This document shows, piece by piece, positions 1 through 13,078 of a DNA stretch of 64,000 nt (its first letter is position 1; every line of letters begins with the position of its first letter). The stretch is from the NCBI GenBank assembly GCA_037954235.1, contig JBBMOA010000017.1, forward strand, positions 16,163,527-16,227,526. Direction: 5' to 3'. The DNA comes from Aulostomus chinensis. Its lineage: Eukaryota; Chordata; Actinopteri; Syngnathiformes; Aulostomidae. Made by a program: the position numbers and the translations under genes. A model generated the notes under the pieces. It saw only the letters and a list, made by a program, of their open reading frames with translations, was not told the origin of the DNA and searched no databases.

Positions 1-627
1 GTTATCGTCTTTAACAGCAGCAGATATCGTCAGGTTATCGTCTATAACAGCAGCAGATATCGTCAGGTTATCGTCTGTAACAGCAGCAGATCTCGTCAGG
101 TTATCGTCTATAACAGCAACAGATATCGTCAGGTTATCGTCTATAACAGCAACAGATATCGTCAGGTTATCGTCTATAACAGCAGCAGATCTCGTCAGGT
201 TATCGTCTTTAACAGCAGCAGATATCGTCAGGTTATCGTCTGTAACAGCAGCAGATCTCGTCAGGTTATCGTCTTTAACAGCAGCAGATCTCGTCAGGTT
301 ATCGTCTGTAACAGCAGCAGATCTCGTCAGGTTATCGTCTTTAACAGCAACAGATATCGTCAGGTTATCGTCTGTAACAGCAGCAGATCTCGTCAGGTTA
401 TCGTCTATAACAGCAGCAGATCTCGTCAGGTTATCGTCTATAACAGCAGCAGATCTCGTCATGTTATCGTCTATAACAGCAGCAGATCTCGTCAGGTTAT
501 CGTCTATAACAGCAGCAGATCTCGTCAGGTTATCGTCTATAACAGCAGCAGATCTTGTCATGTTATCGTCTATAACAGCAGCAGATCTCGTCAGGTTATC
601 GTCTTTAACAGCAGGAGAAATCGTCGG
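1..627. repeat. 33-bp minisatellite, 19 copies, running off the window start
   Basis: The unit starts gttatcgtct and ends cgtcag, 33 bases long. Unit starts fall exactly every 33 bases from 1 to 595. Variation is confined to a few positions (t/a/g after gtct; g/a in agcagc or agcaac; tatc or tctc). The last copy (595-627) has diverged. Since 33 is 11 codons, one forward frame (from base 2 to the stop at 692-694) is open throughout and would encode LSS(L/I/V)TAAD(I/L)VR repeats. Confidence 0.97.
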
Positions 628-3311
628 TGACACCTGCTGTGTACACAGCTTTGTTCAAATAGAGGGAAAACATAGTACATTTCTAGCATTGTGATTGCAT
701 TTTCTTTCTTTGATTGTGGTAAATTAGCCAAACTGCTTAGTTACTACTTCATGCATTTCATCTTTTATCCTATGAGTAACATCCGTGTTCAGATTCGTCT
801 GTGAGGAAGAGATTAGCCAAACTTTCTTTAGCTCTGGCAGTGTTAGATAGCTCCTTCACCTACATACAGTGCTGCCTGCTCAGTCAGCCTATGTGTGTGA
901 CACAGATATCACAGTGGAGACATAGAGCAGTATTTATAGGTATTCGAACAAACTTGTTGTGCCAACATCTTACTTATTTTACTTTTTAGGACGCAGCAAA
1001 GCTTCTTTGACTGGATCATTTGCATATCGGCAGAGTGACCACATTAACAACTAGGCCATGTCCTGTTCCCCGCAGGGGTTTAATAGTTTGAGCGTATTAG
1101 GAACTCAATGTTTGTTTTTGAAATTATTTTCTGCTCTTTAATGTTAAAATTTGTACCTTTTTTTTTGTTGCTGAAAATCACAATTGTGATTTTAAATAGT
1201 TACTATTCTTTAAAACAGTTGATTGAAGACCACATTAACAAATTCAAATCCTTGAATTTGTATAATAAAGAAAAAAGGATTGCTGAGCGTATTTTCTCTT
1301 TTGTTCAAACCAACAAGCCTTGAGGGCTCATGTGAATGTTGCTAATAGTTTGGGATCTTTATCTGGTTTTGAGGTTTTAGTTGTTCCAAAGTGTTAATAC
1401 CAGTCAGGATATGAAAACATACCAGTTGATATCCTGATAATTAATTTAAACAAAACCCTTTGTTGTGCACATTACATTTCTTCCAGATTTCAAATTCTGA
1501 ATGCCGAACATTAAATTTCAAGCAACACTAATGCCTGTAATCCCTTTTTTTTTTTTTCCTTCTCCACACAGTGTTGCTGCAACGAGGCTCCAATCGCCTC
1601 TGAGACGTAGTGTCTGTGTAGTTTAGGGTTACGGGCAAGTCTTCACACAAGTCTGAGTCTCAAATTGTTTTTGCCCTTATTTGCACTCTTCAAGTAATGG
1701 TGTTGGTGGTGAGCATGTCCTCATGTGGCTTCTCCCACTGCTGCCTGTTTGAGCTTATTAGTGAGTGCCCGTCTGTACACTCATTGATGCCAGTCCTCAG
1801 GACAGATGGTGGCAAGACGGGGTGAGTGAGAAAACCTCTGACACACACACACACACACACACGCATACATACACACACACACGCACACACACACACGCAC
1901 GCACGCACACACACACGCTTTCTGTTTTCTCTCTCCCTCTTTTCTGCCTCTATGTCTCCTGTTGTCTGAAGAGTCTGCAGCTGCTGCAACAATTATTGAT
2001 CTATTGTATGATAATTTTTGATACAAAAACTAAACTTGCTGGTGTCCTGACAGTGTTTTTACTGCACTAGGGGACTTAATTAAATTTCCATACAGATATC
2101 GAGAAGCTTCAACTATTCTGTATAGTCTTTTTACAGTATATAGCGGCTCACATGACACTGAGCGACAACATTAGAATTTTTATTTGTCCACGTATCATTC
2201 TGCTATAATCTAAAACAACTTCTTTTTCTTCTTAACAATAAGATATTCTTGGTATGCACATTTAAAGAGTACAATAGGTGAATAAAAAAAAAAGTTTATA
2301 TGTTTACCAAAAACTAAATCCCCCCAAGAGGAGAATCAAAGCACTGCTGTCCTCATGAGGTCATTGTGCACTCAACAGTGTTTAATAGGATGTGTTTTCT
2401 GCCTTGAGTTGTCTCTGCGGGATACCGCTAAAGCAGTGGGACAAACATCAACTGGCAGCATTTGTGATGCTGGACAGGAAGGTGAAGCAAAATACTAAAG
2501 GCTGAGATCTCCAGGCATTAGAGTAGGTTAACAAACCGAGAGACAGCATTAAAGAAACATTCCTGGCATTGATTTAACCCCTAAAACTCAATCCTGGAAG
2601 CATCTACTTCCAAGCAAAAAAAACAAAACAAAACAAAAACAAACTATTCATGCCTTCAAATATCTTGCTCTGTTTTCTGTGACTGCCAGCAGGATTACAC
2701 AAAAAGAAATAAAATAAAAAATACAATTTGCCAACGTTCATTTTGAATGGGAATGGGGGAAAAAAATGAAACAAAATTAAAAGAAATATTTCAAATGCAA
2801 ATACATCCAAACTGACGTTCTATTTCATGATATTGATGATCAAACCTGGAGAAAGGCTGTAGTTGTACTTCTGTTTAACCGTGAGCTGATAACAGCTATT
2901 ATTAAAAGCCACTTCACAAACTGCTACATGACAGTTTGCTGCTTACCTTGCTTTCAATAAAAAGCAATGGTCCACTTCTTCCGATTTTTACAGCCTGAGT
3001 GGGTGGTGCACTGTAGCAATGTTTAGCAAATAAAATGTGCAGATCACCCGCAGACTGCCGTTCAACGTAACATTTAGGTTTAGCTCCAGCGTGGAGTCAT
3101 GTAATTATCACAGTCAAATTAAAGGCGACTGAACTTAATTTCATAGTTTCCGCCAATAAAACGCTGCCATGTTTCTGCACGTTGTATCATGATGTCAGCA
3201 CTACCTGCAGCTCATACCTGCTCACTGTCAACTCTGTGTTTTCTGTTTTGGCAAGTGAATAACAGGACTAATCAGAGTCTGATCAGGAACACAATTAGGC
3301 CCTGGATTTCT

Positions 3312-3315
<4 letters not shown>
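628..3315. other. Gene-free region
   Basis: I see no gene here. ORFs are short and lie in low-complexity DNA. The main structure is the (CA)n block at 1,841-1,917. Confidence 0.7.
1841..1917. repeat. (CA)n microsatellite, interrupted
   Basis: AC repeats with scattered gcat, tac and cgca interruptions. Confidence 0.95.

Positions 3316-3380
<65 letters not shown>
3316..3380. repeat. (GT)n microsatellite, uninterrupted
   Basis: About 32 perfect GT units; the cysteine/valine ORF across it is a repeat artefact. Confidence 0.97.
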
Positions 3381-3381
<1 letters not shown>

Positions 3382-3559
3382 TGGACCTGTCCAAACTAGT
3401 GTCAAGTGTTATTCCTCCTGCTCGTTTGGCATCAGCAGACTGTTAATATTAGCTCTGCAGCAGCTGCCTGGACTTTGTGTATAGTACCGGCATCTGTAAT
3501 GTTATTTTTTGAACGCTAGACTTGCCATGACAATTATGGGACTGTCTGTAATCTCTAAA

Positions 3560-3950
3560 TGGGATGGTTCAACATCAAGTGCCTCCACAGCCAGCAGGTC
3601 TTTTTCTTTTCCATATTACTGGTTGTGGTATCCCACTTCGGGTGACCGGCCCTTCTGGTATTTGCCAGAACAGCCAGATTACCAGTCTGGGTCTGGGAGT
3701 GATTATGTTTTAACTGGAAGAGCAAAAATAATAGAGCCTGAGCCTTTGACTGTGTTACCAACCACTAATAATGTGTTGGTAACGATAGCCTAACCAGGTC
3801 AACCAGCTCATTTGGAGCGTTTGGGAACTCAGTGATCAGCTCAAGGGCACTTGGATACAGCTTGTGGGGAGCTTGGAGCTCAAACCAGTAAACATCCAAT
3901 TTTACAAGAGAGCCACTTGACCTCCCAGCCACTCTGCCCCGTGGTTAGCT
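3560..3950 (-). repeat. Putative SINE-like interspersed repeat
   Basis: On the minus strand the stretch starting near 3,950 (gcagagtggctgggaggtca) looks like a worn tRNA-like head, followed by a body through the 94-codon forward ORF at 3,509-3,793. Recognition is weak, and no second copy was found in the window. Confidence 0.3.
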
Positions 3951-5286
3951 GCTTTGCCAAGATAAACCACCAGATGTGCCTTTAGGAAAAGACACTTTAA
4001 ATGCTGTAGCTTGCTACACAAACAGCTGGCTTCTCCACACTCTTTTTGTCAATGAGGAAAACAATGGAAGCATAGACCTCCCACCAGAACTTAACAGGAT
4101 CGGTTCCTAAGATGTACAACATGAAAACCCCCCCCGTCTGAATCAGACAAGTGAGAATATCGTAGAACACGTCGTCAAAGTAGAAATGCTAGGCTATGGT
4201 GATGTTTTGCAACTTGAATACCTCCACACAGACATGCTAACATGATTAAAAACAACTTTTTCACTGTAGCAGATCTGTTTTGATTTTTGATTTGGTTGTT
4301 TTATGTGGTTTTAGAAATTATACACTCTACCCTGATGGGTTTTGGGGTTTTTTTGGTCTTTTTAAGGGTGAAACCCCCGTGCATAACTAGTCTTCTGAAG
4401 TGACTTGTCTCTCATTTAAGGTTCCTTTTTTAGAGATCAATTTATGAAAACATATTGTGGTTGTCCTCTGTAAAAGAGTTTTGTATGCTGAATTTGATGA
4501 ACTGGCTGTTGAACTTGAAATTGAAATTGACTTTTTTAATTATCTCCATAATTTATATTTTCCCCCTCCCATTTATCCTGGTTTTGGTAAGCATTAATCT
4601 CCAAACATTATAATATATTTATGTGAACCAAAACATTTCCCACACATGTGGTAATAAGCTGAACGTTCAAGAGAATCTATAGTGAAAGAATATCTGACAT
4701 TCGGTCTCGGGCCAAATTTTGTATAAATTGTTTTTATTCCCAAACATTACTTTTGGGGTTTGTTTGTTTTTTTGACAATCTTGAGTTAAATCTTTCTTTT
4801 TTGTGGAGGGAATTTAATTGAAATGTTGAACGCAAAATTTAAAAAAACAAATCCAGAGGACAGTTAATTGTTTCTTTCAAAGCATCACAGTGTGTCGCCA
4901 TGTTGCACAACAGAGGCATGAACACAGAGCTGAAATTCAAGATGTCGTGTTCAATATTCATCTCATTTTAGCAAGTGATTCTCGCCCTGTCCTTCATTTT
5001 CTTGCGCGTTGTGTCATGCATAAAGAATCTCTTGTGTCATCAAGGGGACTCATTTGAATTTCAGCAAGTGAGAGTTAATAAGACGTTTATCAGAAATTGA
5101 GCTTGCTATAACATGCTAGCGTCTGGGCAGATTAAAAAGGTGTGAACAGATTGAAAAAAAAAATTACAATCGTTTTATTCTACACTTTATTTTTTTCTGT
5201 TAATTCCTCTTTAAATCAGTTTTTTTTTTTAATGTGGAAATAGATATATTGTTTCCTCTGCAGCTACTTCACATGATTTCCTTCTG
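3951..5286. other. Gene-free region
   Basis: A/T-rich sequence with homopolymer runs. I see no gene, RNA or recognisable element. Confidence 0.65.
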
Positions 5287-5533
5287 TCCATCTATTTTCT
5301 ATACCGCCTATCCATTAAGGTTCATGGGGGGTTGGAGCCAATCCCAGCTGAGATTGGGCGAGAGGCGGGGTTCACCCTGGACGGGTCGCCAGTCTGTCAC
5401 AGGGCTATCAGGAGCTATTAGAGGTTCAGTATCTTGCTCAAGGACATTTCAACATGGCCACTGGGGGGGGTGAAGATCGAACCAGCGACCCTTTGGTTGC
5501 TAGACGACCACGCTACCTCCTAGCCATGCCGCC
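5287..5533 (-). repeat. tRNA-headed SINE-type interspersed repeat, nearly complete
   Basis: On the minus strand a tRNA-like head with A-box-like (TAGCGTGGTCG) and B-box-like (GGTTCGATC) motifs is followed by the body and a 3' part (caccctggacgggtcgccag and ctattttctataccgcctat, forward strand). Related 3' parts occur at 34,741 and 62,457. This type is widespread in teleosts; I cannot give a database name. Confidence 0.75.
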
Positions 5534-5696
5534 AGATGATTTCCTGACCTGTTTAATTTAAAAACAAGAAAAGGTTTATTATTTATCCACAGTTCTAAGT
5601 GATGGGCTTGATTTTTTTTCTTTGCACCTCCATCTCCCTCCAATCAGACTTGTTTTCCTTATTTTCCCCTTCTCTTTTCACCAATCTGCATCTACG

Positions 5697-5707
5697 CCCC
5701 CCCCCCC

Positions 5708-5749
<42 letters not shown>
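5697..5749. repeat. C14 plus (AC)n microsatellite
   Basis: A poly-C run passes directly into (AC)n. Confidence 0.95.
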
Positions 5750-5750
<1 letters not shown>

Positions 5751-8659
5751 CTTCACCGCCGAGCCTCCTCTTCTCTTCATTATTGCCTTGGCTTTGTAAG
5801 ACCCCCTGGTGAATCCTGGCATCACACTCACATTTCAAAGGAATGAAAATGCAGAACTGGTCTGTGCCATCAGTTTTGTTCTCCCTTTCATCTGCCTGGA
5901 CATATTAAGACAAGAAAGGCGAAGCTCTGCAGTAGCTCCCACATGAATCAGTTCAAACCCCCCAGTGGGAACGACGTGTGCTGGTCATTTCAGGTCCTGT
6001 TTCAGATGAGCGTGAGCAGGCAAAAGATTAAGTTAGAGCAAGTATGAGAGGCAAAAGATAGTGACAGAGAGACGACTTACAGAGTGACGAAAAGAGAAAG
6101 AGGGCATGCTGCCCTGTTGCTTTGGCCCTCCTCAGACCTGGCATTAACATGCGTCTTGGGTGATCACAAGTGGACAGACAGTCCTTGAATGTGGCCCAGG
6201 TCACATTCATGTTCTTCTGATAAAATAATGTGACCGCATGCAGCCAAGACCACCTCTGAATGTGGTGAGAGCGATGTGAGCCCAGTGTGTGCTCAATGCA
6301 TCTTGGGGTGCACTGACACCTGTACTTAGAGATGTCCACTTGTTCTCTGATCACCCAGGATGAATGTTAATGTCAGGCCCTAACAGGGGCTTTGGTGTCC
6401 TTGTTTTCTAAGGAGCCAATATTTGGTGTCTGAGATTCCACTGACCACCCAAGTAAAGAAGGACATGGACCTCCAAGGATGTAGCAGGAAGGAAGCAAAA
6501 GAACAAAAAACAAACAAATATGTGAATAATAATAATGATCGTGAAAATGGCTTTACAAGGCTACCTGATCTCCCAGAACTACAATCTCATACAGTTTACT
6601 GATAAATGAAACTTGTCTACTCACTCTCACGATCATGGAAAGTTGAATGAAGTTTTTATATTTTTGTCAAATCTCTGCTGTTGTCCGAGTGATTACTGCA
6701 ACACCTTTTCCTGTTAAACTCCAGCTTTGTTTAGTGGGCTAAAACAATTCAACCTAACTTCTAATGACACAAGAGTGAGTAGATGATGACTGCAATTTCA
6801 TTTATCACCTGGGTGAAATATCCCTTTTATACCATATGACATTTTCCTGCTACGACATCTGTTAAAATGACAGGCCAGCATCACAGAAACGACACCAGTA
6901 TCCCTTTGTGGCGAAGACATGCAATCCCTGGTTCGACAACAACGTTGTTCGTGTCAGTTAACGTTTATTTACCATTTAAAAAACTGAAATGAAATGTTGG
7001 AGAATGTTGGTTTCAATTACCGCTCAAACCAAGGAAATGTGTCCACCACAAAAAAAGAATTCTAATTGGTTTTAGTTTACTTGGTGGCACCGTCTAATCT
7101 CACTATCATCATAAAACTTATTACAAAGCCAGAACTTCGCAATGTTGCGCGAAGGAGTCGTGGTCATTTCATGTATTTTTTCAGTGACATCATCCTCTAC
7201 TCGTGACCCAAATCATATACAGAAATAATACATCAAGCTAAAGTATAAAACATTCACTAGTTATAGTGAATCATTACAATGTGAGGATTTGTTGCTGCAA
7301 CCTGAAAACAAAGCTTACATCAACTTGTGTGCACTACTGTTGCTATAAACCAAATCTACAAAGTTTTTAATATGTTAATAAAAGCTTAGTTAGCTCACTG
7401 CATGGTAAAAATCAAGAATCCATTGAAAATAAAATGAGAACAATATGGTTCAAGACCCTGGGCAACAGTGAAGTGCATTGTGTACATATTATAACTTGCC
7501 AATGAGCAAAGGGCGAGGTGTTTTGACCAAGGGCTTTGGAGCAGTAAAAAAGGAGGTTAAGAGGACCCATATTTAGTCAAGGCTTTGAATGCAGAGATAA
7601 CTGGGGAAAGGACTGAGCAGAGTCCACAAATAGATGCTTACAGGCAAGAGGGTCAGTAGCCAAGAGTGCTCACAAAACCAAGAGAAACTTAGCACGGGGC
7701 TTTTAAGCAGAAACTAATTAGTTAATAGGGCTATGCTTACATAAAATGCAGAGTTGAGAATGCCCTGAAAACCACTAAGTTACATGGTGATATATGATTA
7801 AAGAAGACAGCACTGAGGCGGTGATGTGAGGAATGACTCAAACAAGTCAGATATTGTGCATGCGTAAAAGGTCGGAATCGCCTTGGGACAAACTAATTAA
7901 TGTGTCGAAAGGCGATAAAAAGTTACTGTTTGGTTGAGCCTCACTCAAATATGGAGGTGATGGTTCACGTGAGGATAACTGCACTCGCTTTTGAAGTCTC
8001 TCATCTGAGGAGACAAGAGGGGGCTACACTTGTTTGAATGTGTGAGGAGAAACACGATTTGTTCGTGGAGAAATCAAAAGGAAAAAGAGGGAATTCAAAT
8101 CATCCTCTCCCAGGCGTTGACGAGCAGTTGTGGTCGATTGTCACATGATGACTTGATTGTCAGGAGTTTCAGCTGTCCGACATTAACGAAGTCTGACCAC
8201 TAAACTGTTTATCTACCGCCAACATGATTGAACCCTAAAATCTCCCCTATTAGATCTTTTTTTTTTTTTTAATTGAGTGTTCAACTTTCTCTACAATCAA
8301 TCACTCAACTCCCAGCTTCATGAGTGCATTTTTGTGGTTGAGTATCAAGTTAGAATTTAATTGGATAACTTTTTTGATGAGACCCAAAACATAGCCTCCA
8401 ACTCCCTTACGTTACACACGCAACAAATTTGGCCACGCCCCTCCAAAATGAGCTTGTGAAAAATCCATTCTCAGTCAGAATGTCATGTGACGCAAACACT
8501 TCTTACCATAACGTTCAGATGTCGGTTGCATTTCAGGAGCTGCTTTAGTCTCGATAAACACGAATTTTTCTGTAGGTAACACGATTTTGACAACGTGAGC
8601 ATTTTGGTTTCTGTCGCAATCGTAGGAGGACTGGCCAATCACGTTTGAGTGGAAGAGTG
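5750..8659. other. Gene-free region
   Basis: I see no coding, RNA or mobile feature in this stretch apart from short chance ORFs. Confidence 0.6.
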
Positions 8660-8725
8660 AAGCCCTTTGAGACAAACTGTTTGTGAAAATGGGCTATACA
8701 AATAAAATTGCCTTGCCTTGCCTTG
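8660..8725 (+). repeat. LINE 3'-end relic with (CCTTG)n tail
   Basis: The sequence gccctttgagacaaactg, then gggctatacaaataaaattg and the short pentamer tail (ccttg)n resemble the 3' end of teleost L2-type LINEs. No reverse transcriptase is found upstream, so this is a 5'-truncated copy. Confidence 0.6.
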
Positions 8726-11700
8726 TTTTAGAGCAAAATACGCAGGACATGCAGGCTGGTCCAATCTCGCATCACATCTGTCATCAGTTCTGATTTAAGT
8801 TTATCTCTCTTGAATTATCAATTGTGTAATAATCCATTCTTCGACACCTCTCAATTAAATCGTACAAATGTGAATGAATGGCGGCGCCCAAACTTCGGTT
8901 TCTGGAGATCGTTATCCCACCAATCTCGACACACACATATGATGTCATAAGAACGAAATCATCGTCATTCGCACCGCACGAGCGCCCATCTGTCAGAAAA
9001 ACATTGGTATTTTTACCTACAATGTGTCATAAGCTGTAAGACTATGGCGTATCTCTCCAAGAGTACTGAACCCTACAGTATGTCTTTCAGGAAAAAAAAG
9101 AAAAAAAAACAAAAACAAAAACTCCAAACACAAGTTTCAGTCTGGCAGAAGCTGTAATCAATGTCCACTACCTCCTACACAGCACTCAGAAACTTTTTGT
9201 TCCAATCATCACATCCTGACAGTCTGGTTACATAAGTAGACAACACGAGTCCACTTTCAATTTGTGATTCCATATTTATGTGTTTGTGGGGGAGTTGAGA
9301 GGTTTTTTTTTTTTTTGTGGTTTTTTTACGGAGTAAACACCTACCTACGTACCAGCCAATGTGTTATAGAGCGCTCTGGAGGGGGAAAGGAGAAAAGGGA
9401 GCCATAAGGAACAATTCTAACTAGAATTTGGAGCTGCAGACTACCGAGCAGTGTTCTATTTTGGTATGACGGTGCAGATTTTTAAATTCAATGACTTGTT
9501 TTGAGAAAGTAAAAGATGCTTCTTTTTTTTTTGTTTGTTTGTTTAACGTCAACATTTGTGGTGGTGTTCTCAGTCAGGGTTAGAACTGTATTACATCATT
9601 ATGAATATTTACTTAAAATTGATTTTTAATGTGCTTATATGAACACTACGCTGAAGATGGCGTGGGAAGGGTGCAGTGTTGACTGTGTCAGATGGTTTTC
9701 GTTACTTAGGTCAGTGGTGGGAAGACTGTCAAGTTTTCTTAGTGTGATTATTTGACTCTGTTCATGTTTACTCTGGAGGCAAAACTCCTCAAATTTATGC
9801 CTCATACATGCATTTAAATCTATAGTGGACTTTGCGTGCCAATGTTCTGATCAATCGTGAACTCTTGTGCGTATATATTTTGTTTTAATCATGCAGACTG
9901 TTTATGTTACAGTGAGATGGAACATATTTTAAAGTAAAATAATAAAGACAGTGATCAAATCAGGTAATTAGCCCGAAGTGAATAAACCCCAGATGAGAAA
10001 AAGAAAGAAAAATTCTGGCTTGGCCACATTAACACCTGGTTTTAACGTACTATTAGCAAATCTTAATCTAAAAGTGTGATCAGGTCTGCCAGACATTCAG
10101 AGGTGGTCTGGCTCAGAGGGAGCAGATCTCAGCCAGGGGTGGACCAGGTGTAATTTAATACAACTCACAAAAATCTGTTTCTTACATTTGTAACAAAATA
10201 TGAAGATAAGGTCATAACTTATACAGATTTTCTTAACCACCAGAAATTACAATTCTTATCCATCGCAAAGGAGCCGCAGCTGCAGAAAATGTTGTGGCAA
10301 CAAATGACTTTTCATCAATACTGTTGCCTTTTTCAAAAGAAACCGAGCCAATTCTGCACTAAATGGAAAGGAAACAGACTGTTTGGTATCTTGACAAATG
10401 ACCCCCCGGTTTTTCCCCGATTGCCAGCTGAACTGGGTTGATTGTGTTGACACTCTCTGTTGGCAGCGAAGGACAAATGTGAGCGTGCTCTGGCCATTGT
10501 GGCTGCCATATTTCTCAGATTTTAAGCTGCAAACTGAATATTTAATAAGTCCTGATATTACATCCTGCAAGATTCATGTCACTTTTATTCGCCTGTTGGG
10601 CTGTATCCACAAACAACTTCTATTTACTCTGTGGTGCACTGCCTGAATCTTTATATGGTCTGCATTTTATTTGAAAAGTCAGTATTTCTGAAATTGCATC
10701 CCCGACTTGAACACTGAAATGAGGATTCATTTATAAAAATGTCACGTTTCTCTTTATACAGAAGAAAAATTAGATGAAGGGCGAACAAAAGTTAACACCT
10801 CTCCTTCCAATCATTGCACAATGTTCGCATTATTTACATTCACTCATTCACTGATAAAAATAAGTCTGTTTATTCATTTGTATTTACTTTTTACTCAATA
10901 TTCCACTTAAACAGATTGTAGTCTCAATGACATCATGTAGCCCCTAATTGACATTATGAAAAGCAATTAAGTAATGAGCTGCTAATATTTGAGCTCATCC
11001 TTTAGGAGTCTTTAAGTGAAATGAGAGCTTGCAACTGATTCCATCGGAAGGAAACCTTTGAATCAAAGTCCCCCAAACTGAAGCGACACTAAAATGTCAC
11101 GTGACTTAGCGTCACAGGTGTATTTAAATGTGACCGGAGAGCGGACTAAATGAGGACGTAAATATGTCTCTTCTTTTCTGCAATGGTATGCGAGTAACTG
11201 AAGTATTGACAAGTATGTGCACCGTATGTGAAATATCATTGCTCTCAAGTGCTGGTGGAAGTTTGTAGTGCGGTCTTCCGACAAGCCAGAGGGAAGCGTA
11301 ACATGTTTGAGGATTCCCAAATCACACCAGAGTTATCAAATAATATCACAATAAATGCTAAACTTAAATTGAATAAACTCTTTTGTCCTAATAAAAAGCA
11401 TTTTTTTCTGTTGTATAGGCAAAGCAAAAATATTAAAATGGCCAAAATTACAAGTCAAAATGCAACTGAAAAAAATAATGGGAGGGAAAAAAAACATGTT
11501 TCTAAATTTAGAAATAAATTTGTATTTTTAATTGTATTACTGGTATTATTATTAGTAGTAGTAGTATAAAAAGAAAAAATGTAAAATATTCACATTTTGT
11601 TTGACTAAAATAACAATGTATGGGGACTCCAGTCTAAAAAAAAAAGTCTTCGGTTTGCGTGTGGTGGGTAAAAGTAGTCTTAATCCAACCAGACTCACAA

Positions 11701-12126
11701 ATATTTCAATGATTCCAATCCACAGTCTTCTATTAAAAAAAAAAGAGATTTAAAAATAGTATTCCCACTGGGGAACAGGAAACCTGTCGTTCAAGTGCAG
11801 AGTACGTGATACTTGCTCATGTTTTAAAACTGTTTATGTTTTTTGGATAGAACAAGTTCCAGTGCTCATTTCTGACCCCACGATGAGTAAAGACTTGAAT
11901 AAGGCCTCTTACTTATCTGCCACTTTGATTCTTTTCTTATATACAGTGCAAATGGGGCACTACACACGGAGAGAACTTGGGCGTTTTGCTGTCATCTGTC
12001 TCAGGTGCTCTATCTGTTAAATCACGTGAGTGCTCACGGGTGCATTAAATGCGCAGGTAATCTTACTTAGCCCTGATTTCTGTTTTATGAATGCAGCATC
12101 TTCTTTTAATCACACTCTCTTTTAAG
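8726..12126. other. Gene-free region with A/T-rich, repeat-free segment near 10,900-11,040
   Basis: No gene is seen. The part at 10,900-11,040 is repeat-free and rich in TAAT and AATTA cores, the composition often seen in vertebrate conserved non-coding elements. That is only suggestive. Confidence 0.5.
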
Positions 12127-12614
12127 GGCAGATGGTGGACACCCACTCTCCTTGCCCTCTCATGTCATACATGAAGAACATCTGGAGCAGGGGCAGCAGC
12201 AGGAGGAGACACAAATCACTCCTGAAAAGCGTCAACATCCTGTGCTCTGATGTGCAACTATATGGCCTTTTGTCCTTGAGGGTGAGTGGGACCAGATTAT
12301 TCTGATGTTGCTTGTGGCTTATGAGGCTTCTATGGATCATCATCCTTCTTGTTGAGAATCAGGAGGAGTAGTAGAAAGATACAATACAGCCCTGGCCTTG
12401 CAAAACACAAGTCAGTGGGATTTAATGCTATGACGCAATGCAGTATTTTTGGTTTTCCTGCTCCTTCCATTACACTGGTTACCACGGAAATAAAGCCCCT
12501 TTTTTACATCCATGTCATCAGTGGCGTTTTCATTAAGAGCGAGATGACCGGATAGCTTTGCCTACTGTTTATACAAGTATGCGTGGGTGTGTGCCAGTGG
12601 GTGTGTGCCAGTGT

Positions 12615-12628
12615 TTGTGTGCGTGTGT

Positions 12629-12669
<41 letters not shown>
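12615..12669. repeat. (GT)n microsatellite
   Basis: GT repeat with a few gc and ta interruptions. Confidence 0.95.
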
Positions 12670-12670
<1 letters not shown>

Positions 12671-12850
12671 ATCTCTGTGTGTTGATGGACTGTATGCCTC
12701 TGCCTCCCCTGTTCTAAAACCTTAATGACATTCTGCTCACATATTCGGACCTGATATGAGTCCAACTTGACAGTCGCATCTCAGATTCTTGCTTGTTGAC
12801 ATGCTGTGGGCACGCAGGAGGCAACGGAGCAAAGCGAGCTAATGCTGAAC

Positions 12851-12902
12851 AGAGAGAAAAGAGCGCGAGAGAGAGAAAGAAAGAGAAAGAGAGAGAGAGA
12901 GG
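12851..12902. repeat. (GA)n purine-rich repeat
   Basis: Imperfect AGAG/AAAG tract, 120 bases before the longer GA block. Confidence 0.9.
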
Positions 12903-13027
12903 CTACGCAGTGGCAGCACTCAGCTGTGATTTGCCGTTTCATCCAGCCGAAGTTCACATGAGGACAGGCTCGTACACGCACTGCCTCGAGATTAGCCACA
13001 GTATTTTGGAAGGCAGCAGACAGGGGG

Positions 13028-13078
13028 GAGAGAGAGAGAGAGAGAGAGGGGTAGAGAGAGAGAGAGAGAGAGAGAGAG
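13028..13078. repeat. (GA)n microsatellite
   Basis: Two GA blocks separated by ggggta; forward ORFs through it are low-complexity Arg/Glu artefacts. Confidence 0.95.

Noticed and set aside
1..627. CRISPR array
   Set aside because: Units are contiguous 33-bp tandem copies without spacers, in a vertebrate genome.
1690..2070. ORFs of 81-101 codons on both strands across the CA repeat
   Set aside because: Their Thr/His and Cys/Val runs come from the dinucleotide repeat, and they overlap on opposite strands.
3509..3793. 94-codon plus-strand ORF
   Set aside because: No known family, no splice partner, and it lies in a stretch that looks like an interspersed repeat.
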